DNA from: Polyangia bacterium
Lineage (GTDB): Bacteria; Myxococcota_A; Polyangia; Nannocystales; Nannocystaceae
Direction: 5' to 3'
Assembly (NCBI GenBank): GCA_030429545.1
Contig: JAUIFF010000001.1
Location: forward strand, 1,275,599-1,339,598
Length of the DNA: 64,000 bases
Shown one piece after another: positions 52,495-61,906 of this stretch. The translations under genes were made by a program, and so were the position numbers. The notes under the pieces were generated by a model. It was not told the DNA's origin, did not search any database, and saw only the letters and a program-made list of their open reading frames with translations. How positions within the stretch are numbered: the first letter of the stretch is position 1; every line of letters begins with the position of its first letter.

Positions 52495-53622
52495 ATGGCC
52501 AAGAAACTCCGGATTCTGGCTTACACGTGCCTCGGGCTTACAGCCTTGTGTTTTCTCGCCATCTGCACGCTCGATCGGTGGATGTTCGTCGCCCTCGACC
52601 CCGGGCCCTTCGACCCGAGCAACACTCCTCCTGCTCCGAACTACACCGAGCCCGCTGCCTGGGCTGCGCTTCCAGAACTCGATGACGGCGCCGATGTTGC
52701 CTTGGCTGAGCTTCCGGCATCCGCTCAGAGCCAGGCGCACGTCGCCGTGTTTTTTGTGCATCCAACAACTTGGATCGGCGGCCAATGGAACGCTCCATTC
52801 GACGACCCCGCGGTTGTCGAAGCGACCCACCGCGGTGCCACGCTGATCCAGGCCAGCGTGTTTAATGCCTGCTGTGCTGTCTACGCGCCGCGCTACCGCC
52901 AAGCCAACGGCAACGCGTTTACACGCCCGAGCGAACACGGCGACAAGGCGGTTGACGTTGCATTTCACGATGTCGACGCAGCGTTCTCGGAGTTCCTCAG
53001 CCGCATTGGCGAACGTCCATTTGTCCTCGCCGCGCATAGCCAAGGTTCGGCACTGTCGGCCAGATTGCTACGCGAGCGGATTTCACCGAACAGTGAGCTG
53101 CGCAAAAACCTTGTAGCAGCATATTTAATTGGCGGTCCGCTGTGGCCCGAGTCGATCGGCGATGTGCCGGTGTGTACCTCCGCAACCCAGACCGGTTGTG
53201 TGGTGGCCTACAACGCCCGTGCACCGGGTTACCAGCCCAACAATTTCGAGTTTCGCAGTGCCACCCACAACCACCCGATCGCCGGCAGAATCTGTGTCAA
53301 TCCGCTGACCTGGCGTGCCGACGAAACACCCGGGACAACATCGCAGCATCTGGGTGCCGTATTTTTTGACACACCAAAAACCCCCAGAGTGTTGCCAAAC
53401 TTTAGTGATGCCACGTGTATGGACGGAGCGTTGATTCTGTCGACAACCGGCCCGCTCGAACGCGACTTTATGAGCTCACTACTTTTGTGGCTAATGCCTG
53501 GTAATTACCACCCGATCGAATATCAGCTGTTTTATGTCAACCTACGCAAAAACGCCGAGGAGCGAGTTCAAGCGTACCAAAACGCAAACACTCCGGCAAC
53601 CAAACCGCTGACGTTGAGGTAG
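52495..53622 (+). CDS. DUF3089 alpha/beta-hydrolase-like membrane protein
   Basis: About 375 residues from ATG 52495 (the frame continues to 52453). One N-terminal transmembrane helix (ILAYTCLGLTALCFLAIC). DUF3089 marks: VAVFFVHPTTWIGGQWN, YAPRYRQA, LAAHSQGSALSARLL with the nucleophile Ser elbow, and AYLIGGPLW. The C-terminal part has several Cys and a His-rich segment (SATHNHPIAG). Probably a lipase or esterase fold of unknown substrate. Confidence 0.85.
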   Translation: MAKKLRILAYTCLGLTALCFLAICTLDRWMFVALDPGPFDPSNTPPAPNYTEPAAWAALPELDDGADVALAELPASAQSQAHVAVFFVHPTTWIGGQWNAPFDDPAVVEATHRGATLIQASVFNACCAVYAPRYRQANGNAFTRPSEHGDKAVDVAFHDVDAAFSEFLSRIGERPFVLAAHSQGSALSARLLRERISPNSELRKNLVAAYLIGGPLWPESIGDVPVCTSATQTGCVVAYNARAPGYQPNNFEFRSATHNHPIAGRICVNPLTWRADETPGTTSQHLGAVFFDTPKTPRVLPNFSDATCMDGALILSTTGPLERDFMSSLLLWLMPGNYHPIEYQLFYVNLRKNAEERVQAYQNANTPATKPLTLR

Positions 53623-53635
53623 TAGCCCAGTTGTT

Positions 53636-53732
53636 TGGTCCATGCGTGTGCATCGATGGTCTCGCCGAGACGGGTGGCTCATCGGGTTCGGCTGGCGGTG
53701 GTTCGTCTAGTCTACAACAGGCATCGAGACAG
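53636..53732 (+). pseudogene. Truncated copy of the 5' end of the Cys-repeat lipoprotein gene
   Basis: TGGTCCATGCGTGTGCA (53636-53652) equals 29108-29124; then TCGATGGTCTCGCCGAGACG and the following 30 bases equal the lipoprotein gene after its position 29171, with one substitution. The 47 bases between are missing, as if deleted between two GTGCA repeats. The frame is broken and ends in TAG. It is a recombination scar or solo copy. Confidence 0.8.
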
Positions 53733-53766
53733 GCAGTGGGAACCTGAAGGTCTCAGGCACGCAAGA

Positions 53767-53792
53767 GGGGGCCCCCTCGCCCCCCCTACCCC
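53767..53792 (-). repeat. Second G-run element (on the minus strand)
   Basis: C5-TCG-C7-TA-C4 on the plus strand; reverse complement resembles the element at 45383. It is embedded in the short region between the DUF3089 gene and the AAA+ gene, next to the palindrome GAGGGGGCCCCCTC. Confidence 0.6.
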
Positions 53793-53813
53793 TCGTTTCG
53801 GGCATTTCGCGGG

Positions 53814-56000
53814 TCAACGGGGGAGTTCAAATTTCTCAGCGTCGACCAGTTTGTTGAGCTTGCGGTACTCCCGGCGAGCGGCCTCAAGCACGTGCATCAT
53901 ACCGATCGAGCACCCTTCTTCGGCGGCTGCGTAGGCTGCTGCAAGGGCGATGTTGCGAATGTGGCCGCCGCTTAGTTCAAACCGTTCTGCAAGTAATTCT
54001 GGGTCGATTGACGATTCAATTGGTGCCTCAGAAGGCCAAATCGTCGACCAAATTTTGGCCCGACTCACACGGTCTGGTAGCGGAAACTCAACAATCACTT
54101 GCAGTCTTCGCAGGAACGCTTGGTCCATATTTCGGCGCAGGTTTGTCGCCAAGATCATGAGCCCTGGGAATGCCTCGATTCGCTGAAGCAGGTAGCCAAC
54201 TTCGATATTGGCATAACGATCATCTGCCGCTTGAATCTCGCCGCGTTTGCCAAACAAGGCATCGGCCTCGTCAAACAACAATGCTGCATCGGCGGCCTCC
54301 GCCTCTGAAAAAACCTTCTCGAGGTGCTTTTCAGTTTCGCCGATGTACTTGCTGACAACCTGCGAGAGGTCGATTCGGTAGAGGTCCTGGGAGACTTCGC
54401 GGGCGACAATCGCCGCGCCCATGGTTTTGCCGGTACCTGGCGGTCCAAAAAACAGTGCAGATACACCGTGGCTGCCCGACATCTTGCGGCCAAACCCCCA
54501 CTTTTCAAGTACTGTTCCCTTTTGTCGTTGGCGGCGGACAATCTCGTGAAGCTGGGCTCTCTGGGTCGGCGGCAGCATCAACTCGTCCCAGCTGTGGGGG
54601 GTCGTCACCGACTGGGCGAGCTGGCCAAGACGCGGCGTCGCGTGCCTGCGGGCCGCTGCCAGCACATCCTGCTCGTTGGGCGCGTCGGCCCCCCGCGACC
54701 TCGCATGCAGCCACGCGGTGGCTGAGGCGTCGTGGATTTTTCCGGGGGTAAAGCGAAACACGTTGGTCACCGCGTGGTGGGCTTCATCGGCAACTTGCGA
54801 CCCAAGCTCGCGCTGCCAGAGCCTGGCTCGAAGGTCACGTTCGGGAGCTGACAGGTGGACCTCTTCGTAGATTGGCAGGCCCTTGGCATCGTGTTCACTC
54901 TCGTGGAGTGCGATACGACCTGTCCAAAACGTCAGCCCACGCCAACGGTGGTACATGGCAAAGATCTGCGCACGACGGGTGGCCAGCTCGTTACCAGTTA
55001 GGCTGTCGATGTCCGTCCAGCAGATGGCACTTCCATCTAAAAAGTGTGCACGATCAAGCAGCGCGAGCAAACTTTCAAACTCACTTTCAGGAAGCCTACG
55101 CGCCTGTTGACCGTCGACAATCAGTAGCGATTCGCGACGGACGCCACACACCGCTCGGGCAAAGCTCTTGCGGCCGGTGCCACTGATTCCGCGCAGGTAG
55201 TAGGTCCCGCCCTGTTGCTGCTGGCCAATATGCTCAATCCGCGTGCGTAACTCCTCGTCGAGCAGTAGTTTTTCGACCAGCTGCGGATCGGGCTCAAACT
55301 GCTCGATACAGGCAAAACTTGTGGTTGAAACCGATCGCCCAGCCAACCACGAAATCACCCCGGTGCCAAGACAGACCTCATGTCGCAGGAACGGTAGCGA
55401 TTTTTTTGCTTGTACATCGATAATACGATGCCGACGCAGAGCGCCCGACTGCAGCTGCTCGAGTCCTTCCATGCGTTGGCCGAGCCCAGGGGCAAACAGA
55501 TCGAGAACGAGTTGGACACTGGGACGACGCCGAGTGAGGTCGTCGTGCAGCCACCCGCAAATCCGCTCATAGCGAAGGTCCAACTCAGCAGCAGTGGCGA
55601 TCAGCAGGACACTGTGGTCAAACAGTGAGAGGTCTAGTTGGCGTGCGAGTGCCACCAAACGCGGCATCTGGCCGTTGTCGAGTGTCGCCTTCAGTCGCCC
55701 CTCGACCATCGTGCGGTGGGTATCGAGCAGCTGGCTGAGGTGTTTGATTTGCTCGGATGGCGCAGGGGCTGCATCCCCCATTTCCCATAACGGACGGCCC
55801 GGGACCCGCCCGAGTAGTTGGGTAAACTCCTCGTCGCTGACGTACAGACCGCGTTGGCTCGGTTCACCGCCAGTCAGCTGCCGGGTCCGGACCGCAAATC
55901 GAAACAGGAGTAGGTCGAGCTCAACGAGCTGGTCGTGCAAAAACTCGAGGTCACTCGAGTACGGTTGGGGTGTTGTCGCGTCGGTACTTTGTGTGCTCAC
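53814..56000 (-). CDS. AAA+ ATPase of a contractile injection system (Afp15-like)
   Basis: 728 residues. An N-terminal helical region is followed by two AAA+ modules. The first P-loop is degenerate (GISGTGRKS, 271-279); the second is intact (GPPGTGKT, 519-526, Walker B LLFDEADALF, arginine-rich tail LATNLRRNMD and IVEFPLPD). This two-module form matches the ATPases in eCIS/PVC loci. It probably helps assemble or terminate the sheath or tail. It lies downstream of both fibre genes on the same strand. Confidence 0.88.
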   Translation of the reverse strand: MSTQSTDATTPQPYSSDLEFLHDQLVELDLLLFRFAVRTRQLTGGEPSQRGLYVSDEEFTQLLGRVPGRPLWEMGDAAPAPSEQIKHLSQLLDTHRTMVEGRLKATLDNGQMPRLVALARQLDLSLFDHSVLLIATAAELDLRYERICGWLHDDLTRRRPSVQLVLDLFAPGLGQRMEGLEQLQSGALRRHRIIDVQAKKSLPFLRHEVCLGTGVISWLAGRSVSTTSFACIEQFEPDPQLVEKLLLDEELRTRIEHIGQQQQGGTYYLRGISGTGRKSFARAVCGVRRESLLIVDGQQARRLPESEFESLLALLDRAHFLDGSAICWTDIDSLTGNELATRRAQIFAMYHRWRGLTFWTGRIALHESEHDAKGLPIYEEVHLSAPERDLRARLWQRELGSQVADEAHHAVTNVFRFTPGKIHDASATAWLHARSRGADAPNEQDVLAAARRHATPRLGQLAQSVTTPHSWDELMLPPTQRAQLHEIVRRQRQKGTVLEKWGFGRKMSGSHGVSALFFGPPGTGKTMGAAIVAREVSQDLYRIDLSQVVSKYIGETEKHLEKVFSEAEAADAALLFDEADALFGKRGEIQAADDRYANIEVGYLLQRIEAFPGLMILATNLRRNMDQAFLRRLQVIVEFPLPDRVSRAKIWSTIWPSEAPIESSIDPELLAERFELSGGHIRNIALAAAYAAAEEGCSIGMMHVLEAARREYRKLNKLVDAEKFELPR

Positions 56001-56003
56001 AAG

Positions 56004-58610
56004 CTATCTCCCGGCGGCCAGAAAATGGAAGCGTCGCCACCGATGGTCACCATCAGACTTCCCTGTTTTGATGTACGCCCACTGCTTGTTCACGGCCACA
56101 ACAATAGCATTATCACGGGTATCGCCACCGTCTTTTGATGTGTTCTCGTCGGGGTATTGTTGCACGGTCACGACCGTTGGTAGCACCGAGAACGCGGGGG
56201 AAAAGCTCACCTTCCACTTGTTCCCCTCTTTCGAAATCGTAAAACCGCTCCCCGACTCGATTGTGCCATCGGCCTTCACCGTTCCACGCAGAAGTCGAAG
56301 TCCGGTCTCGTGATTTCCGGCGACGGCAGCCTTACCGCCAATGTAGGTTTGTTTGCTGCTATAGACCTTCCCACCCAAGTGGGTCTGGTCCCAATCGGTC
56401 ACATAGTTGAGGCGCAGCTTGTCCGTGTCGTCGACAAGTGCCCGCCCTGCACTTCCACGGCGATCTTTGTGGCCGAGTTTGAAGTCGTAGCAACGCAGGA
56501 CTGCTGCAGACATATCCGTTGTCGACAACGAGCCGTGGAGCTCAATCGAGCCCGTGTGCGCGGGGCTGAAATCGTTCTCCGAGAGCGTGCCAGTTCGCAA
56601 GGAGAAGCCCGCTTGGCTGGCTTCGAGCGCATGCCAAAATCGGTGGCCGTGGTGAAAGCGAATGTTTGCACGCACCTCAGGCACGCGTCTGCGGTTCGAG
56701 TCGTCCTGCCGGATGTCGACAAAGGCGACTGCCCCACCCGCGGTCTCGCTGCGGGCCCGTACTAGTCGAGCCGGGTGTGCATGGATGAGCCGCTGTGCTC
56801 TCAACGTCCCTGTTACCGCCACCGAGGCTGCTGTGGTTCCCTTCAAGGTTGCGGTCGCGCCAGCCACTTGTGTAGCCGACAGGTTTTTCGTGGTTGACAA
56901 GTTCCCCGAGACCGCGAGTGCCCCTGTTGCTGTGGGTGCACCGTTTTTGGCATTTCCGGTGAGAAAATGGAGACCAGCGCTCGAACCCTCAATTTGGTAG
57001 GAGTAGCGATGTTGATGCTGAAACCGCAGGACCGTGCGAACCTCGGCAACCTTGGGCGGGTTTTGATCGTTTTGAATCAGGCTCAAAAACAGTTTGCGAC
57101 CGCCGGTGTTGGACGAACCCCGGACAAGCCCGAGGTGGGATTGTTCGGCGACCAGCGAGGCCAAGGAGCGCTTCGCACGGGCAACTTGTAGCGTGCTCGC
57201 GTCGACCGAAAGTCGTGTTTTGATATGTGTGTAGGTCCCTCCCAACTCGAGCCGCGACCAACCCTGATGATTGACTATCAGGGTACTTTTACCATCATGT
57301 AACGCCTGTCCAAGCTTGCCGAGTTGGGTGGAGTGTCCGAGCTGGAGAGTTTGCGCCCGCACGGTTGCCGAAACCTGCTCGGCGACATCCAAACGGTTGA
57401 GCACCGCCGAGTACAAAAGTTGGCTGTCGGCAGTGAGCTTGTCCCTCGCAGACAGTTGATACCATTTTGGAGCGTGCCGCACACCGTCATATCGAAACCG
57501 CTCGGCGACTTCGCTGCGGACAGCAAAGTGCGACTGGCCTACCTGAATGCCATTGCCTTGGCCCACGCCATGAAGTGCCATGTGATGGCCTGAGCGCCAG
57601 GCATAGGTGCGCCCACCCATCAGCCACAACACGACAAACCCGGGCTGTCCAGCTTGGACCTGGGCATCGGCGACAAAGCGTTTGTTTTGGTGCACTTCGA
57701 CTGCCAGTGCAGCCGGTTCGTTCGCACCAACCGTGCCATGGCAACGCAGCATGAGCGAACCACTACCGTTGCCATCAACACTACTATTTGCTCGTACAAC
57801 TTCCAAGTCAAACAGGCCTGAGCTCCCTCCGTGGTTGGCAAACACCACCGGGTAGTACGCGTTTGAGTTGCCGGCGACTTTAAAGGTGTGACTGCGGATA
57901 TGCAGACTGTCGAGCCTCGTAGTTTCGGCGGCGTCGAGCTCAACTTCGGGGCTTGCGCGACCGCGACCGAGCCGCGAAACTGTCAACGAACCGTCAAGCG
58001 CGAGCAGCTGTGGAGCAACCGGCCCCTGTGCCCGCATGTGCATTTGTCCGGTTTCACAGGGAAAGTGTAGCCCCGAAAACACCCGTTCAGGATCATCTTT
58101 AATGAGTGTACATGTTTTGTCGTCGGCAACCGAAACCGTCCCCAAAACGACAGCATCACTGGTGGGTTGACTACCCTGGGGGTGAAACTCAACGCGAACA
58201 GTTTCGCGGATCCGCGTCGCCCCACGTGCCCCCTGCTCGTTGGCGCTACCCCCCATCACGCGCTCTTCGGTTTCATCGTAGTAAACCGAGATAGCGACCG
58301 CCCGCCCGACCCACTCGTCGGGAATCGCCACATCCTCGACAGTTGTCGCGACCACAAGCTGTCGGCCATGTCGGTCTATCGCCGTACCTGGTGAGATTTC
58401 GATGATGCCGGGAGCGGGGCTTGAGAGTGTGAGACCATCGACAATTCCCGAAACCGACAGGTGGGCCAGTGCGCGTCGCAAGCGATCGACACGGTGGCGT
58501 TGTTGATCGATAAAGTCCTGAACACTGAGGAACATCCCATCGAAAAAATTGATGCGATGCTCGAGTTGGGCGTCGGGAAAAATCCGATAATCGGTCGTGT
58601 CGCGCGACAT
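56004..58610 (-). CDS. Modular tail-fibre-like protein (fibre 2)
   Basis: 868 residues; paralogue of the neighbouring 58620-61256 gene. N-terminus similar to baseplate-attached fibres (INFFDGMFLSVQDFIDQQRH), then two A modules (LGHKDRRGSAGRALVD, LNYVTDWDQTHLGG, TYIGGKAAV) and B modules (GGAVAFVDIRQDDSNRRRVP, HHGHRFWHALEASQAGFSLR) alternating, linked by Ser/Thr/Val short repeats. The C-terminal about 140 residues are shared with the paralogue (GSGFTISKEGNKWKVSFSP, ENTSKDGG, DGDHRWRRFHFLAA). Probably binds a surface target. Confidence 0.75.
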   Translation of the reverse strand: MSRDTTDYRIFPDAQLEHRINFFDGMFLSVQDFIDQQRHRVDRLRRALAHLSVSGIVDGLTLSSPAPGIIEISPGTAIDRHGRQLVVATTVEDVAIPDEWVGRAVAISVYYDETEERVMGGSANEQGARGATRIRETVRVEFHPQGSQPTSDAVVLGTVSVADDKTCTLIKDDPERVFSGLHFPCETGQMHMRAQGPVAPQLLALDGSLTVSRLGRGRASPEVELDAAETTRLDSLHIRSHTFKVAGNSNAYYPVVFANHGGSSGLFDLEVVRANSSVDGNGSGSLMLRCHGTVGANEPAALAVEVHQNKRFVADAQVQAGQPGFVVLWLMGGRTYAWRSGHHMALHGVGQGNGIQVGQSHFAVRSEVAERFRYDGVRHAPKWYQLSARDKLTADSQLLYSAVLNRLDVAEQVSATVRAQTLQLGHSTQLGKLGQALHDGKSTLIVNHQGWSRLELGGTYTHIKTRLSVDASTLQVARAKRSLASLVAEQSHLGLVRGSSNTGGRKLFLSLIQNDQNPPKVAEVRTVLRFQHQHRYSYQIEGSSAGLHFLTGNAKNGAPTATGALAVSGNLSTTKNLSATQVAGATATLKGTTAASVAVTGTLRAQRLIHAHPARLVRARSETAGGAVAFVDIRQDDSNRRRVPEVRANIRFHHGHRFWHALEASQAGFSLRTGTLSENDFSPAHTGSIELHGSLSTTDMSAAVLRCYDFKLGHKDRRGSAGRALVDDTDKLRLNYVTDWDQTHLGGKVYSSKQTYIGGKAAVAGNHETGLRLLRGTVKADGTIESGSGFTISKEGNKWKVSFSPAFSVLPTVVTVQQYPDENTSKDGGDTRDNAIVVAVNKQWAYIKTGKSDGDHRWRRFHFLAAGR

Positions 58611-58619
58611 CTCAGTCTC

Positions 58620-61256
58620 CTAGGTGCTAATCGCAATAAAGTGAAAACGACGCCAGCGATGGTCACCGTTGTCTTTCCCAGTTTTGACATAGGCCCAGGA
58701 GCGGTTCACGGCGACGACAATCGCATTGTCACGTGTGTTGCCACCGTCCTTTGAGGTGTTCTCATCGGGGTATTGCTGGGTGGCGATCACGGTCGGGGTC
58801 GAACCGAATCGTGGACTGAATGATATTTTCCACTTGTTGCCCTCTTTGCCGATAGTAAACCCGGAGCCCGCGACGATCGTGCCCGAAGCACTGACGGTGC
58901 CACGTACAATCCTCAAGCCGGTTTCGGAAAGCCCCGCAACCGCCGGTTTTCCACCAATATAGGTGTTTTTGGGGGCGTAGACCGAACCACCTAAGTGTAG
59001 CTGACTCCAGTCACCCGAGTAGTTCACGTGCAGCTGGGTCGTCTCCCCATCTTTGATATCAACAAGTGCCCGCCCCGGGGATCCGCGGCGGTTTTTATGG
59101 CCAATTTTAAAGTCGTAACAGCGAATCGTCGACGATGCGTGGTCGGTTGTTGAAAGCGAACCATTGACACTGAGATTTCCCGTGTACAACGTGCGCCACT
59201 GCGAGGCTTGGCTGAGGTCACCGCTCAGAAAATAGAAACCATCCGAACGTGCCTCGATTCGGTGTGAGTAGCGATGCGCGTGTGTAAACCGAATCGAGGG
59301 ATTTGTCTCGGGCACATTTTTTTTGTTGGTATCGTCTTGAACGAGTTCGAGAAACATGACTCGCCCACCCGTGCGTAGGGAGTTTGCCCGGCTCAATCGC
59401 ATGTGTTCGGAGGCCCGTGTCAACTCGAGTCGACTACCTGCAACGGTTCCTTGCACGCTGAGGTCGGACGACACGCTGACATTCCCACTAAATGTCGTGT
59501 CGCCAGAAACACTCAGCGCACCACTGACGGTTGCTTTTCCTGAGACTGTCGCATTCCCTGAGACCTGCAGGTTGCCGGTCGCCAGTGGGGCAAAATCATC
59601 CGAAGACAAATCGCCGGTCCGAATCGAAAAGCCCGCAGAACTTGCCTCGATCCGGTGCCAATAGCGGTGCATGTGATGAAAGCGGATGCTCGTACGAACT
59701 TCGGGAACCTTACGCTTGTTGGTATCCTCCTGCCGCAATTCTAAAAAGAGTTTGCGCCCACCCTGCTGTCCGCCGGTGCGCACGAGGTGGAGGTGGTTTT
59801 GCTCGGCAACCACCGTCGCCTGGGCACTATCGGCAATACCCGTGTTGATATCACCGCTGTGAATCTGCAACCGGGTGTTGACATGAACGTAGTTACCCTC
59901 GAGCCGAGTCTGTGCCCACTCCGCCCCGGGGTTGACCACGAGGGCAGCTTTTTGGTCGACAAGAGCTTTCCCGGGCGAGCCACGTTGCGTCGAGTGCCCC
60001 AGCCGCAATTCCTGGCAGCGTATGCTTGCAAACTGTTGTTCTTGGGTGTCGAGCTTACTGAGTTGACCGGTGTATTCGATATTGCCTTCGACCGTCAACG
60101 GGCCGTAGACAACAGGCTGGTAGATGGGGGATGTGGCCAGTAGATGATCGCGGTTGAGTGATGCATCGACCTTTGTCAGCACAGTAAAGGTTTTGCCTGC
60201 AACCTTCTTTTGTTTGGCCTGGTGATTGGCCAGTTTGGCCTCATGATTTGCCCGCCAGCGGTAGGTTCGAGCCCCTCGTAGCCATGCCACAAAGTACCGA
60301 CTATTTGCGGCATGTTGCACCCGGGCAATAAATCGGCCGGACTGGTGCAGTTCGGTTTGAATGAACTCCGAGCCATGCCCACTCGAGGCATGGCAGGTAA
60401 ACCGTGCCATCAAAGAACCGGCCCCCTCGGCATCGAGGTTTTGGTCGGCACGGGATATCTCCAGTACAAGCGCGCCGGATCCCCAGCCCACATCCTCAAA
60501 CACCACCGGGTAGAATTTCGAGGTCTCCCCCCCGAGCTTGAACTCTTTGTGGCGCACGTGCAGGTGGTCGAACTTTGCCATCCCACGCACATCCAGCGCT
60601 GTTTCTGGGGCGAGTGTGCCAACACCTAGCTTCCCGGCAACACTGAGCGCCGACTCAACGTCGAGGGTGTGCGGACGCGCCGGAGCTCCCGAGCGGATCA
60701 CAGGACGTTCGGGCGAGGATGTGGGAAACGCGATACCAGCATACTTGCGAATACCAGTGGCATCTAGCAGTACGCAGACACCATCTTGCTGGACTTTGAC
60801 GCGGGCCAACGTCACCCCGGTCTTCTCAACCGGGGGTTGCCCGGCGACGACAAGTTCGACACCTGGGCTCTCGTGGATCCGAGTTGCCTGCCCGTTTTCC
60901 CCCTGGGGGCGGGCATCGACCTCGCGATAGTGCACCCGAACGTCAATGGTTTTGCCCTTGTGGGCATCGGGCACCGGAATATTTTGACGCGCTTGCCCGA
61001 GTACAAGCTGGCGCCCATTGGTATCGATCGCCGTACCTGCCCCAATCGTCAGCTTGCCAGTGCCGGGCGACGAAACGGCCATACCGCTGGCAACTCCAGC
61101 TGAGGTTATTCCGTTGAGGGCACGGCGGAGTCGATCGAGAATGTAGCGTTGCTCGTCGACGAAGTCCTGGACACCAAGGAACTGGCCGCTAAAGTAACGG
61201 ACCCGCTCCTCGGCATGGTGCTCGGGGTAAAGAGTGTAGTCAGTATCATCAGACAT
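58620..61256 (-). CDS. Modular tail-fibre-like protein (fibre 1)
   Basis: 878 residues; same architecture as fibre 2: N-terminal FSGQFLGVQDFVDEQRYILD, modules GGRKLFLELRQEDTNKRKVP with HHMHRYWHRIEASSAGFSIR, and GHKNRRGSPGRALVD, then YSGDWSQLHLGGSVYA. A repeat zone with TVSGKATVSGALSVSG- and GDTTFSGNVSVSSDLS-type strands lies between. The C-terminus ends DGDHRWRRFHFIAIST. Upstream it lies 14 bp from the tail protein gene, downstream 9 bp from fibre 2. Confidence 0.75.
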   Translation of the reverse strand: MSDDTDYTLYPEHHAEERVRYFSGQFLGVQDFVDEQRYILDRLRRALNGITSAGVASGMAVSSPGTGKLTIGAGTAIDTNGRQLVLGQARQNIPVPDAHKGKTIDVRVHYREVDARPQGENGQATRIHESPGVELVVAGQPPVEKTGVTLARVKVQQDGVCVLLDATGIRKYAGIAFPTSSPERPVIRSGAPARPHTLDVESALSVAGKLGVGTLAPETALDVRGMAKFDHLHVRHKEFKLGGETSKFYPVVFEDVGWGSGALVLEISRADQNLDAEGAGSLMARFTCHASSGHGSEFIQTELHQSGRFIARVQHAANSRYFVAWLRGARTYRWRANHEAKLANHQAKQKKVAGKTFTVLTKVDASLNRDHLLATSPIYQPVVYGPLTVEGNIEYTGQLSKLDTQEQQFASIRCQELRLGHSTQRGSPGKALVDQKAALVVNPGAEWAQTRLEGNYVHVNTRLQIHSGDINTGIADSAQATVVAEQNHLHLVRTGGQQGGRKLFLELRQEDTNKRKVPEVRTSIRFHHMHRYWHRIEASSAGFSIRTGDLSSDDFAPLATGNLQVSGNATVSGKATVSGALSVSGDTTFSGNVSVSSDLSVQGTVAGSRLELTRASEHMRLSRANSLRTGGRVMFLELVQDDTNKKNVPETNPSIRFTHAHRYSHRIEARSDGFYFLSGDLSQASQWRTLYTGNLSVNGSLSTTDHASSTIRCYDFKIGHKNRRGSPGRALVDIKDGETTQLHVNYSGDWSQLHLGGSVYAPKNTYIGGKPAVAGLSETGLRIVRGTVSASGTIVAGSGFTIGKEGNKWKISFSPRFGSTPTVIATQQYPDENTSKDGGNTRDNAIVVAVNRSWAYVKTGKDNGDHRWRRFHFIAIST

Positions 61257-61270
61257 GTCGTTTCACCCTT

Positions 61271-61906
61271 CTAACCGTGGGCTTGATTGCCAAGCAACGT
61301 GTTGATACCCACATAGATACCATCGTGTTCACTCCCGGGTTTGTCGACAATCTGGATCGACGGGAAGTAGAAGCGCAGGCCATAGAACGTGTGGGCCGGC
61401 TTTTCCTGGGCAATCAGTGCACGAACCGCCCGGTCTGTCCGTGCCAGCACATCCGGGTCCCGTTGTGGAAGTGTTATCTCGACCTGAAAAAAGTGTGGAA
61501 TGGCCTCGAACTCATAGATTGTGCAGGTGTCACTAATACCCACGTAAATTTCGATCATACGGCGAAGGCCCTCACGGGTGCCCCGCAGGCGATACAGCGG
61601 AATCGCCTGTGCGATCATTCGCCGCTTGGTTTCTTCATCCCAATCCTCGCGCAGCATGGCCGCGACAAAGCGTGCGAGCCACGGCAGAAAGTGGGCGGGC
61701 GAGCGGCTCTCAGACGGCTCTCCCGGGCCCGGGCGAAAGTAGGTATGCACCCGTTCGAGCACATCCTCTAGCCCTGGTGCTGTGGGCTCTGGGGCACCTT
61801 CGACAGGCTCTGGGAGCCCGCTCAATATACGCTCGAATGCCACGGTAATGGCACAGATTACCGGGTCGGCACGGAGCCAGGCGGGCAGTGACTCGACGTA
61901 GCTCAT
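61271..61906 (-). CDS. Phage-tail protein I-like (TIGR02242-type) baseplate component
   Basis: About 211 residues from ATG 61906, with GGAGGGAAG 9-10 bases upstream. Contains FLPWLARFVAAMLREDWDEE, IPLYRLRGTREGLRRMIEIYV and a C-terminal beta-rich region (IPHFFQVEITLPQRD). This pattern is the tail protein found between baseplate J and fibres in contractile systems. Overlaps the next upstream gene by 4 bases. Confidence 0.85.
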   Translation of the reverse strand: MSYVESLPAWLRADPVICAITVAFERILSGLPEPVEGAPEPTAPGLEDVLERVHTYFRPGPGEPSESRSPAHFLPWLARFVAAMLREDWDEETKRRMIAQAIPLYRLRGTREGLRRMIEIYVGISDTCTIYEFEAIPHFFQVEITLPQRDPDVLARTDRAVRALIAQEKPAHTFYGLRFYFPSIQIVDKPGSEHDGIYVGINTLLGNQAHG

